A stretch of DNA of 64,000 bases, taken from positions 2,914,001 to 2,978,000 of the forward strand of contig NZ_CP038273.1 of assembly GCF_004571175.1 (NCBI RefSeq). The letters are read 5' to 3'. Positions 46,085 to 56,400 of the stretch are shown here, piece after piece. Source of the stretch: Legionella israelensis. GTDB lineage: Bacteria > Pseudomonadota > Gammaproteobacteria > Legionellales > Legionellaceae. The position numbers were made by a program, and so were the translations under genes. Position 1 is the first letter of the stretch. Each line of letters starts with the position of its first letter. The notes below the pieces were generated by a model. It saw only the letters and a program-made list of their open reading frames with translations, had not been told where the DNA came from and searched no databases.

Positions 46085-46927
46085 ATGGAACCGGTTACTA
46101 TAGCAGTTATATGTGCTGTTTCCTTTGGGGGCGCAGTTGCTTTAGTTGCTTTTATAAGGCAGCTACTGTTAAGTCGTGACAAGCATCTAAACGATAAGGC
46201 TCAACAGAGAGCACTTGCGAAGGAAGTCAAAGAATTGGAAAAAATGCGTTTACAAATGGAGACCAATAAACGTTTTGATTCCCACTATAAGGTTCTTGGC
46301 TCCAACAAGGATGCAATTGTTTATCTCGATAATAAAATTGAAGAAATTCTGCAAAAAAAATTCCAATTGATTGAGCGATATAGCCAAGTCACTCTCAAAG
46401 AGTCCGCAGGCATTATTGATAAAGGAATTATCAAGGAAAGAATGGAAACTTGTGATCGATTAAAAAAAGAAATCGATAAAGAGATCAGTTTTTATGACAA
46501 TGAATTAAAAGAATTGCAGAAAAGACGCTCAACTCTTTGGGATACACATACACAATTGCAAGAACATTTAATCGACCAGGAAATGAGTCGTAATAAACAG
46601 CTTGACGAACTCTATCGTAAACAAACCGGCATGCTTGAGAAAATTTTCATCCGCCATATTGATGACAGCGAAAATATTACCCGAGAAAGCATAAAAGCAG
46701 GCACTTCGACTTTTAAAATGCTGATAATGGCTCCTGTACAGTTTTTATTACAATTCTTTAAACTGTCCAACGGTATTTCTCTTGATCAGGTTACGAAGGA
46801 AAAAGAACACCGAGAAGATGTGAGTGAGATAGAAAAAGACATTAACGGCGAAGAAAATGACTATGATGAGGATGAAGTTACTGACGAAGATATTGATCTC
46901 GATAAAGAAGCTGAATTTTTAATTTAA
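46085..46927 (+). CDS. Membrane-anchored coiled-coil protein of unknown function (280 aa)
   Basis: AAGGAGG precedes the ATG at 46085 (a GTG at 46079 is the less likely alternative). One membrane helix (about 5-25, PVTIAVICAVSFGGAVALVAF) is followed by a long charged helical part with heptad-like coiled coils (about 30-175). A short amphipathic stretch (MLIMAPVQFLLQFFKL, about 215-230) and a very acidic tail (EENDYDEDEVTDEDIDLD) follow. The topology suggests a cytoplasmic coiled coil anchored in the inner membrane. Operon partner: the 45417 gene. No family recognised. Confidence 0.75.
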   Translation: MEPVTIAVICAVSFGGAVALVAFIRQLLLSRDKHLNDKAQQRALAKEVKELEKMRLQMETNKRFDSHYKVLGSNKDAIVYLDNKIEEILQKKFQLIERYSQVTLKESAGIIDKGIIKERMETCDRLKKEIDKEISFYDNELKELQKRRSTLWDTHTQLQEHLIDQEMSRNKQLDELYRKQTGMLEKIFIRHIDDSENITRESIKAGTSTFKMLIMAPVQFLLQFFKLSNGISLDQVTKEKEHREDVSEIEKDINGEENDYDEDEVTDEDIDLDKEAEFLI

Positions 46928-47117
46928 AAGATCTGTAGATGACTTTGTACTAATTACTGCTTATGGTCATTATACTTCAGCAAATATTTTTACTTGCTGG
47001 AATGCAGTCTGTTTTTTTGTTCCAGAGGATTTTGCGCTACAATTACATTGTATAAAATGCTCACAAAAAATTTTACTTGTGATTATCAGAAAAAAATAAA
47101 ATATTCAGGAAGCACTC

Positions 47118-47459
47118 GTGGTCTATGTAAAACGGGATAAAAATGGTAAAATTTATGCTCTTTTTAATACAAAAAGAGCAGGTTTAGAAGAAATAAGCCT
47201 TGATAATCCAGAACTGCTTGATTTTTTCATTCATAGTGATAAATCAGAAGAGTTTAATTTTTTAATATCAGATATTCAATTTATCCGCGTACTCGAAGAT
47301 TTAATTGATATATTGATTGAAAAAAATATTATAACTATAACTGATTTTCCTGCTCCGGTGATTGAAAAATTATTAAAACGTCAAAATGTCCGCAAGTATT
47401 TGTCTGGTGCCTCAGGCATGGAGTTTGATAATGATGACAATGATGAGACAATATCTTAG
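47118..47459 (+). CDS. Conserved small protein upstream of HtrA (113 aa)
   Basis: The start is GTG at 47118, with AGGA seven bases before it. It begins VYVKRDKNGKIYALF and has a hydrophobic/acidic helix, IRVLEDLIDILIEKNII, then ITDFPAPVIEKLLKR. I know similar short proteins in other gammaproteobacteria, often mislabelled as tryptophan-synthase beta-like; there is no evidence for that activity here. The C-terminus is acidic (FDNDDNDETIS). It overlaps the next gene by 29 bp, so the two are coupled. Confidence 0.75.
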   Translation: MVYVKRDKNGKIYALFNTKRAGLEEISLDNPELLDFFIHSDKSEEFNFLISDIQFIRVLEDLIDILIEKNIITITDFPAPVIEKLLKRQNVRKYLSGASGMEFDNDDNDETIS

Positions 47460-48504
47460 CCTTTTTTTAATAAGTTTTTTAACTTGTACTTCAGCCTTTG
47501 GCGTTAACCTCGATAGTTTACTGCCCAATGAACGTAATACCATTGAAATTTTTCAAAAATCTGCATCAAAAGTCGTTTTCGTTCATCGCATTGCTACGGT
47601 CGTCAATCGTTCTTTTGAAGTCACACATGTTTCAGATGGGGCAGGTTCAGGAATCCTTTGGGATAATGAAGGGCATATTGTTACAAATTTTCATGTGGTG
47701 CGGGGTACGGATAATCTCGCTGTAACCATAGACAACATCACTGTACCTGTAAAAGTTCTTGGGGTTGAGCCTCGTAAAGATATTGCCGTTTTAAAAATCA
47801 AATCACCTAAAGTATTGGCAAAAATAAAAGACATTAAACCTTTTGAGTTAACGCATACCAGTGATTTATTGGTAGGACAAAAGGCGATAGCCATAGGAAA
47901 TCCTTTTGGTCTGGATCATACTTTAACTACAGGCGTTATTTCGGCGTTGGGACGGCAGGTTCCAGGTATAGGTGGTGTGACCATCAGAGACATGATTCAA
48001 ACAGATGCATCCGTAAATCCCGGTAACTCGGGCGGCCCCTTACTGGACAGCGCTGGCCGTTTAATTGGTTTAAATACAATGATTTATTCCAATTCCGGTG
48101 CTTCGGCCGGGATTGGATTTGCTGTACCTGCAGATGAAATTCATCGTATCGTCAATCAAATCATTAAATATGGCCGCATCGTTCTTGCCGGCATCGGCAT
48201 TCAGCGCGTTGAGCCTAACATTGCTGCCCGTCTGGGAGTAAAAGAAGGGATATTAATTGCAGAAGTTATTCCGCATACTCCAGCTGATAAAGCAGGATTG
48301 CGGGGAACTTATAGAAACAACTGGGGACATCTTGTTCTTGGCGATGTTATCGTAGCAGTGAATGGTCATCCAATAAAAAATTATGATGCTTTATATAATT
48401 TATTGACCAAAATAAACGTAGGGGATGAAATCAGTATTACCGTTCTCAGAAGTGGTAAAAAAATCACCCATAAGATCAGAACCATTGACATCGCTGCTTA
48501 TTAA
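47431..48504 (+). CDS. HtrA-type periplasmic serine protease with one PDZ domain
   Basis: This 357-aa Do-like protease has the catalytic triad: His88 in VTNFHVV, Asp117 in RKDIAVL and Ser200 in NPGNSGGPL. A single PDZ domain follows (about 250-350, with GIGIQRVEPN and ADKAGLRG). A signal peptide is present (LSLFLISFLTCTSAFG). The frame opens at 47386; the ATG cluster at 47431 follows GGAG by seven bases and gives a proper signal peptide. One PDZ and a short form resemble DegS-like or Legionella/Pseudomonas algW-type proteases; which substrate it cuts is unknown. Confidence 0.92.
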   Translation: MMTMMRQYLSLFLISFLTCTSAFGVNLDSLLPNERNTIEIFQKSASKVVFVHRIATVVNRSFEVTHVSDGAGSGILWDNEGHIVTNFHVVRGTDNLAVTIDNITVPVKVLGVEPRKDIAVLKIKSPKVLAKIKDIKPFELTHTSDLLVGQKAIAIGNPFGLDHTLTTGVISALGRQVPGIGGVTIRDMIQTDASVNPGNSGGPLLDSAGRLIGLNTMIYSNSGASAGIGFAVPADEIHRIVNQIIKYGRIVLAGIGIQRVEPNIAARLGVKEGILIAEVIPHTPADKAGLRGTYRNNWGHLVLGDVIVAVNGHPIKNYDALYNLLTKINVGDEISITVLRSGKKITHKIRTIDIAAY

Positions 48505-48623
48505 TATGAATAATTTCATGAATTTCGAACTCCCGGTTTGGCCACGAAACCAATGAAGCCTGTATATATTGCTGGATCTGGTGGGCAAACACAGGAATTC
48601 GCACTTCATTTAAGTTATATGAG

Positions 48624-48789
48624 CTCGACTTCAGCCATGTTCGCAGCAAAATCACCGCGGCCTCGACCGCGGTGTCCATGGTCAATGTATTTATCAAAGC
48701 TATTTTACAAGACTTTGATAAATACAAATTACCTCCTTTATGGACCCCGTGGTTAAGCCACGGAGTCCGGAAAAATGGCTAAAGTCGAG
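48624..48789. repeat. MITE-like palindromic repeat, family A, copy 2
   Basis: This 166-bp element has ends CTCGACTTCAGCCAT and the complement CTCGACTTTAGCCAT. The interior has ACCGCGGCCTCGACCGCGGT, an inverted pair TATTTATCAAAG / CTTTGATAAATA, and GGACCCCGTGGTTAAGCCACGG. The same blocks occur in the same order at 25517-25689. There is no coding capacity; it lies in the spacer between the HtrA and isochorismatase genes. Confidence 0.85.
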
Positions 48790-48887
48790 ATGAGGTTATT
48801 TAAATCACTTGGAATTTTAAGTTCACAGAACCTAGATACTCCATTTTGGTTTTTAATGTTTTTTTCTTTCGCTAAAAGGATTTATCA

Positions 48888-49433
48888 ATGTTACTCAATA
48901 AAAATAAATCAGCTCTACTCATTATCGACGTTCAGGAAAAATTATCGCCTTTGGTTTTAAATTCTTCTTCAATGATTCTACGTTGCCAGTGGCTTGAAAA
49001 ACTGGCCATTAAAATGCAGGTTCCCATTTTGGTCAGTGAACAATACCCCCAAGGATTAGGTGGAACGGTAGAGTCGCTTCGCTCAATGATAAATACCAAA
49101 GATTTTATTTCCAAGGTTTCTTTCTCCTGTATGCAGGAGGCCGTATATACTGAACGCTTAAATCAACTTGAAAAAACTCAGCTGATATTGGCAGGCATTG
49201 AAGCCCATGTTTGTGTTTTACAAACAGCGATGGAAATGAAGGAAGCTGGCTATGAAGTATTTGTTGTGGTAGATGCAGTAAGCAGTCGGCACGAAGTGGA
49301 TTTAAAATATGGACTAAAGCGGATGAAGCAAGCCGGAATCCATCTGATTACAACGGAAATGGTTTTTTTCGAATGGGTGAAAAAAGCAGGAACTCCAGAG
49401 TTTAAGTCCCTAAGTAAAGAATTTCTTCAATAG
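48888..49433 (+). CDS. Isochorismatase-family hydrolase
   Basis: This 181-aa protein has the Asp-Lys-Cys catalytic set: Asp in LLIIDVQEKL, and Cys in GIEAHVCVLQTAMEM, with a Lys in KDFISKVSFS. It is like YcaC or nicotinamidase-type cysteine hydrolases that cleave amides or enol ethers. AAGGA precedes the start. It ends 9 bp before an SDR, so the two are an operon. Substrate unknown. Confidence 0.9.
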   Translation: MLLNKNKSALLIIDVQEKLSPLVLNSSSMILRCQWLEKLAIKMQVPILVSEQYPQGLGGTVESLRSMINTKDFISKVSFSCMQEAVYTERLNQLEKTQLILAGIEAHVCVLQTAMEMKEAGYEVFVVVDAVSSRHEVDLKYGLKRMKQAGIHLITTEMVFFEWVKKAGTPEFKSLSKEFLQ

Positions 49434-49442
49434 GACGGTAAA

Positions 49443-50192
49443 ATGAATTTAGATAATCATATTGCTTTGGTCACAGGTGGTGCTTCGGGCATGGGAAAGA
49501 CGTGTGTAGAATGGTTAAGTCAATGTGGTATGCGTGTTATTGCCTGGGACCAACAGGAAATAACTGAGTCTTCCGCAAAGCTTTCCATTTGTTGTGATGT
49601 CAGTGATGAGCAATCGGTTGAAAAAGCCATGCAGCAAACGATTGAAGAAGTGGGTACGCCGAGAGTTTGTATTAACTGTGCGGGGATAGCTCCAGCAAAG
49701 CGTATGGTAGGAAAAGAAGGCGCCATGCCTTTAGCAGATTTCAGGAAAGTGATTGATGTAAATCTGGTAGGAACTTTTAATGTTATGCGCGTGGCATCAG
49801 AGGTGATGACTCGGTTGGATGTGGACAGCGGGTCTAATGAGCGTGGTGTTATTATTAATACAGCCTCAATTGCGGCTTATGAGGGACAGATTGGCCAATT
49901 AGCTTATAGTGCCTCAAAAGGTGGCATTGTCTCTATGACTTTGCCTGCTGCAAGGGAATTGGCACAATTTGCCATAAGGGTAAATGCCATTGCTCCAGGA
50001 TTAATTGCTACACCACTATTATTAAATATGCCGCAGGAAGTGCAGGACAATCTTGCGGCTACCGTAACATTTCCTAAACGATTAGGCAAACCGGAAGAGT
50101 TTGCGGCGCTGGTACAGCATATTATAGAGAATGCTATGATCAATGGAGAAGTGATTCGGCTTGATGGTGCTTTGCGTATGCAAGCCAGGTAG
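49443..50192 (+). CDS. Short-chain dehydrogenase/reductase (3-hydroxyacyl-CoA dehydrogenase type 2-like)
   Basis: This 249-aa Rossmann enzyme has TGGASGMGK (NAD-binding), NCAGIAPAKR, and YSASKGGIVSMT with the catalytic Tyr-x3-Lys; the Ser is in INTASIAA. APGLIATPLL follows. The segment GKEGAMPLADFRKVIDVNLVGTFNV resembles type II 3-hydroxyacyl-CoA dehydrogenases of fatty acid and branched-chain breakdown. It would act on a hydroxyacyl-CoA or a steroid-like alcohol with NAD. It is the second gene after an isochorismatase-type hydrolase. Confidence 0.9.
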   Translation: MNLDNHIALVTGGASGMGKTCVEWLSQCGMRVIAWDQQEITESSAKLSICCDVSDEQSVEKAMQQTIEEVGTPRVCINCAGIAPAKRMVGKEGAMPLADFRKVIDVNLVGTFNVMRVASEVMTRLDVDSGSNERGVIINTASIAAYEGQIGQLAYSASKGGIVSMTLPAARELAQFAIRVNAIAPGLIATPLLLNMPQEVQDNLAATVTFPKRLGKPEEFAALVQHIIENAMINGEVIRLDGALRMQAR

Positions 50193-50205
50193 GTGTTGTG
50201 CCAGT

Positions 50206-50406
50206 TCAACGCCAATCCGGATGATCCGGCAAAGGCTCGGGTGAATCGTCGGGTTCAGGTTCCGGTATATCTGCCGGCTCAGGTTCTGGCAAGTCCGCAG
50301 GAGGTGGTTCAGGATAATCTGGTTTTGATGGGACCTCATCAGGAGGTTGCGGTATCTCATCAGGTCTTGGGATTTCCTGCGAGGTATGGATGTATGGAGT
50401 TATCAT
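50206..50406 (-). CDS. Small Pro/Glu/Asp-rich protein (66 aa)
   Basis: About a third of the residues are Pro, in a repeating pattern (PADLPEPEPADIPEPEPDDSPEP). Such a sequence is probably extended and unfolded. AAGGA is seven bases before the ATG, 14 bp after the adhesin stop codon, so it is probably translated from the adhesin transcript. No signal peptide is seen. Proline-rich short proteins of this kind occur in other proteobacteria with unknown function. The frame's low complexity and the clean ribosome site support it being real. Confidence 0.6.
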   Translation of the reverse strand: MITPYIHTSQEIPRPDEIPQPPDEVPSKPDYPEPPPADLPEPEPADIPEPEPDDSPEPLPDHPDWR

Positions 50407-50419
50407 TACACATTCCTTG

Positions 50420-53400
50420 TTAAATACTTATTTCATTAACAACAATATTCGGAGTAATATCCTGCATGGAATTCATGGTTGAGGCATCAAGACCCACGCC
50501 AACGAAAGTAATAGATGCGCCATTTTGAAAGTTCACAGTCAAATCTTCATTATTTAGTCCTGTGTTTTCAAAAGCATTTTCTGGGTCAAGTAAGCTGTCT
50601 AAGTCATCAATATTGCCACCGCTATTTTCTGTAAGAACATTCTCAAAGTGCAGGTAATCTACGTTTTTGTCAAAATTAATAATGGTATTATTTCCATCTA
50701 AGGTTTCAATATTGAAGATAAGTGCATCGGCGTCTGAATCGATACCCAGATCAATGGTGTTATTTCCTGACCCACCGTCCACGGTATCTGCTCCTTCCTG
50801 GCTGTAGATATGATCATTTCCAGCGCCTCCTTCAATGTAATCATTGCCGCCTGCTCTACCACTACCATTGGGAAGAACAGTTTGTTGTGCCAGTTCATCT
50901 GAATGATTATTAATATAATCGATAGTATCCTGCCGATCCCAATCGGCATGATTATTTTCTAATTCCTCAAATACAGCCCACCCAGAACCGTCGGGCATAT
51001 TTAAACCCTCATTATCAGCTAGAAGATCGGTATATAAAGAATCACCAAAAATGATATCATCTCCACCGGCACCAATAATTCGATCATCACCTGCTGCGTT
51101 TAAGCTGTTTAATGGACTGAGGTCATTTAAAATCTCCTGCAATAATTCCTGTGAACCAACTTGATAGGCCTGACCTTCGCTGTCAATGTTGTTCAAATAA
51201 GTGGTGGCTTCGGAATTTTCCAGAGATATGGCTCGCAGAGGACCGTGAGCTTTTAATGCGTCCACTTCACTGTACGTATCTGGAACACTTTCAATGAAAT
51301 CACTTGTAGTAGGAATGGTTTCAAAGTCACCATCATCATCTTGGTCATAAACATAATCCTGACGACCGTCCAGATCTCTGCTATCAGTTTCGCCGATGTT
51401 GTTTAATATATCGCGTGTAACTTCTTCTCCCTCATGATTTCCATAGAGATTTTCTATCAATACTTTTTCAACATGCTGCCCGTGACCAAATACTTTGTTT
51501 TCATTGGTATAATCGGTCGAATCACCATCAGTATATAAAGTAGGCAGGCCATCGGTTAAAAATATCGTTTGCTGAAAATCTGCATTAGCTAACAAATGGC
51601 TTGGATCACTAAACCAATTATTTGCTGTACCTAAAGCCGCTTCATAGTTGGTACCGCCATTAGCTTCTAATGCCTCAATATAGTTTAAGGCACTGGTTAA
51701 TTCGCCGCTGCTGATATCAAAGGTTTGTGGAGCGAGGGCAATGCTGGCAAAAGGTACGATATGTACCCTTATGGCAGCATTTTCAGTTTCGGATAATTGT
51801 GTTAGAAAATTGCTCATGGTTGTTTTTAAAACGTCGAGCTTACTTTGATTACTGTCTCCTAAATTATCATTCATACTGCCGGAAACATCGAGAACAAATG
51901 CAAGATTCGCCACTTTGCCTGTTTGCTCCTGTCCCCCTGTATCGCCTACCAGAATATCCCCTGCTCCATCACCTGTGATCGTACCTTTACCATCTCCAAC
52001 GGCATAGGCTGTATCGCTGGTATCTTGATCATCTACATTGGTGCCGACAATAAATTCAGGCGGTGAGGTGTCATGTATGCAGATGGTCAAAAAGGCACTC
52101 GCCGTATCACCATCGGCATCCTGAATCGTATATTCAAATCTTTCCTCATTATCTCCAGAAACAACCGGAGCTGTATATTGATAATCTCCCGTTGAGAAAT
52201 TAAATATTAATTGCCCGCCTAATTCTGTTTCTATCGTAGCAACATAATGCCCATCAGTATTTTGCGAGTAATCCCCAAATTGATAAGTTACACCGTTATG
52301 TTCAATGGAGATAACCAGCGGTGTGCCTGCAGCATGACCATCTTCACCATAAGTGTCAATTTCTCCATGACTGTTTAAGTCAGTAACAACATTTCCAGTT
52401 GCAATATGAGAAATTTGATTTTCCAAAATAGCGGATAACTCATTTGGATTAATGACCTGAATAATCTCATCTCCTGAATTACCGACCGCAACTAAGCCAC
52501 CTGTATCAAAATCACCAATGCCTACAGGAATAACATCAATATTATTGCCATCAACAAATCCCTGCCAGCTTGCTGGAGCTTCTGCATTAGGGCTGGGCAT
52601 GCCATCGGATAAGAAATACACTTTATTTTCATAATTATCCAAAGCAGAGTTTGCCAGATCAGCTTCTAATTGCTCCCGTGTAATATTTAAAGCATCATTG
52701 TATTCCGTTCCTGTTCCAAGTGATCCTTCACCCACGTCAAGCTCATTAATAAAATCTTTGGCAGCTTGCAGGCCTGCCGGTGTGAGAACATTAAAAGTTT
52801 GAGAAGCAAAAGCGCCGTTGTCTCCTCTGCCGGATGAAAAGGGTACGACAGTTATCAAGGCTTCTCCATTAATGTTTGAATATTGTTCTGTTAAATTGAC
52901 TAAAGCTTCCTTGGCTAATTCCAATCGATTTGGAGAGCCTTCAATAGGCCCCCACCAACTGTATATTGTTTCACCGGTAACTGGGTCAATTTTCCAACCC
53001 ATACTTCCAGAAACATCCAATACAAAATAAATATTAAGATAATCTGAGAGCTCGTCTACTTTCGCTTTGTTATCATAGGCAACAGGATGACCATCGTTAA
53101 TGACATTAATGCCAAATGAACCTGTTACAGCATCACCATCGCCGTCAGTGGCTGTAAAGCCAATATTAAATGACAAAATATCTTCTGAAGTTGGATGTGT
53201 TAACGGGGATAATAATTCGACTTCATATTCTCCTGTAGCCGCATTAATAATACTGATTTTCATTACATCGGTGTTAGTTTCATGATCACGGACTGTAAGA
53301 ACCGTAGCATTTTGGTTTAGTGTATAAGTATAACCGTCTGGCGCTCCACTGTCTGAAAGCGTAAGACCACCCACACCATCAGAGCCATATGAAATATCTA

Positions 53401-56400
53401 TCTGGCCAGAGGATACTAATGAATTTTCCTCCGATAAGTCATTTTCATCCAGAGTAATGGTTTGTTGGGATGAGGTATTAGAAGGAGGAATACCTGATGC
53501 TAGCACATCACCCCAAGCATAGGTCATATCAAGTTCGTTTTTCTCTATCGGAAAATCGGGAATATCGTTTGGATGTGAATCAGAATTTGGATCAGAGTTT
53601 GCTGTATCGTAATCATACCATAATTCCTGTTGACCTCCTTTTATGGCAACCCCAACCAAACTATCTTTATCGGATTCTTCAATCACTTCTTCTGATACTA
53701 AAAAATCAAGAATTCGGCCAATTTCGTCATCTAAATCAGGGCTTCCTCGATAATTATCAATTTTGACGGTAAACCATCCATCCGGGTCTTTGCCGTTGCC
53801 TCGTGTATCTTCCAGATGCCCATCATCGGCTTGTCGCCAATATAAGGTGATATGTGATATATCCGGGCTTTGCCATGGTTCAAAGTTGTCCGGTGGATCA
53901 GCATTAATAACAGGCCCATCGTCTTCGAAGTGGATAAGTTGTCCCAGGTCGAAGTTGTCTTCGGCGATGTCGCCGTCCCCATCGATAAGGGTGGTTTTGA
54001 GTGAGAGGGCATCTTGAGCCAGGGTTTTGGGGGTATCGGCTTCATCAGGATCGCTTGGGTTATCATGCACAATGGCACTGTACTGAAAGACTTCGACATT
54101 GCCTGTGTTGGGGTCGATGACGATTTTAAAGACGAGGCCATCGCTGCTGTTTTGTCCATAGACTTCGGTACCGTTTTCATTGGCAGAGAGGACAATGGCA
54201 TCGCCGGTGGCAGTTTCGGTGAGGCCTGAATCACTGTCATTCACCGCCAGTTGGAAACTTAAGGATTGCTCTCCATCCGCACCGGCATTGGTGCTGAGGG
54301 TGAACAGTTCACTGGCACTGAGTTTGGCATAGCCGATGTCATTGGGGTCAGTCGATAGTGTTTCATCGTTTTCATTAGGCGCTCCTCCTGTGCTTTCATC
54401 AAGCAGCAGGACATTGTCGCTGGCGGTGATATCAAGGGCAGGGCCGTCGTCATCAAAGATAAGATTTCCACCTAAGTCCAGTTGCTGTGAGTCGATGGCG
54501 GTGTCGTTATCGCCGTCGGTGATGATGGCTTCGGCCGTTAAGGCGATTAAGCCGGTGTTAAGCACTAGGCTTTGTTGGCTGTAATTGGCATTATCGCCTG
54601 GAAGCGGGTGGTCGATTTCCTGCATTTGCGTTAGTGTGACGTCTCCTGTACCGGCATCGACGCTGAGGGAGAAGATGGTATTGGCTGTATTGATGTCGTT
54701 TTGGTCGCTGGCTGTTGAGCCGATGATGTCTCCATCGACCTCGTACAGGTAAATGGCCTGACCTCCACTGGTCATTGTGGAGTTAAGAGGGGCATCTGCC
54801 ATCAGGTTAAGCTGATAATTCCAGTCAATGCTTCCGGCTCCATCGCTTCCATAAGAGGAACTGTCGATGGAAAAAGCGGCAGCAAAGGAAGCGGTGGCGG
54901 TATCGGAGGCGTTACCTATGGTATCAGCGTCCTGTGTGTTCAATACGATGGAATTACCATCATTCACCGCCACCGAAATGGCCGGTCCATCGTCTTCGAA
55001 GCGTATATTGGCACCGATATCGATGCTGTTGCTGTTCTGGTCACCATCGCCGTCAGTGGCGGTGATGACGATATCGAGTTTGCCTGAGAGGTTTATGGCT
55101 TCATCGTCATTTTCTGGCGCATCCGGATGCTGAAGAGATAAATACTGCGCGACCGTTACTTTTCCTGTCGTTTCATCGATGCGAATGGCAAAAGCTACGG
55201 AGTCTGTGGATGAGCCGGCACGTCCGGTCACATCACCGTTGTCTTCGAGATAAAGATGGATGCTGGTACCGGTGGTGGTTTTCAATCCAGAATCACTTCC
55301 TTCTCCCTGGGTGAGGTTTAAAGCATATTGGATACTTGGGATGCTGTCGGTAGCCGTACCACCGCTGTCAGGTAATGAATCATTGTTTTCATCCTCCGCT
55401 TCTGCTTCAGCGTCTGCCTCAGCGGTTTCCTCAGCTTCTGCTTCAGCGCCTGCCTCAACGGTTTCTTCAGCTTCTGCTTCAGTGCCTGCCTCAACGACTT
55501 CTTCAGCTTCTGCTTCAACTCTGTCTACAGCAGACAAGGCATCTTCAACTTCTGCTCTAACATCGCCGAGCGTAGAATCGACTTCTTCCGCCTCCACTTC
55601 AACACCGTCGACAGCAGAAGCAGTATCTTCAATCTCTATTCTATCATCGAGGGCAGCGGAAGCGGCTTCATCGGCCTCTGTTCGAGTGTCGCGGGCAGCG
55701 GAAGCAGCATCTTCAGCTTCTGCTCCGGCTCTGGGGGCAGTAGCAGGGGCTTCATCAGCTGCTGTTTCATCACCGACAGAAGGAGCTTCTTCTGAGCCGG
55801 TATCGGTTGTTGGAGTGATTGCCGGTCCATCAGAGCCAAAAAGAGCACTGCCTTCAACCAGCGCCACATCACTGATCAATCCAATGGGTGTTCCGTAAGC
55901 GGCGGGGAAAGGGTTATTACTGATGTCATCGTCGGTATGGGCATTGGGGTCATTGTTATCGATGCCGATGGATTCATCGAGAGTGACGGTATTACCATTT
56001 AATTCAAGTTGAGCGACCGGTCCATCGTCTTCGAAGTGGATAAGTTGTCCCAGGTCGAAGCTGTCTTCGGCGATGTCGCCGTCCCCATCGATAAGGGTGG
56101 TTTTGAGTGAGAGGGCATCTTGAGCCAGGGTTTTGGGGGTATCGGCTTCATCAGGATCGCTTGGGTTATCATGCACAATGGCACTGTACTGAAAGACTTC
56201 GACATTGCCTGTGTTGGGGTCGATGACGATTTTAAAGACGAGGCCATCGCTGCTGTTTTGTCCATAGACTTCGGTACCGTTTTCATTGGCAGAGAGGACA
56301 ATGGCATCGCCGGTGGCAGTTTCGGTGAGGCCTGAATCACTGTCATTCACCACCAGTTGGAAACTTAAGGATTGCTCTCCATCCGCACCGGCATTGGTGC

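Noticed and set aside
47118-47459. Tryptophan synthase beta-like annotation
   Set aside because: The protein is only 113 residues and has no PLP motif; the label is a known mis-annotation for this type of small protein.
55260-55898. 212-codon plus-strand Ser/Ala-rich ORF
   Set aside because: It is the antisense shadow of the Ala/Glu-rich repeat in the adhesin; low complexity explains the long open frame.
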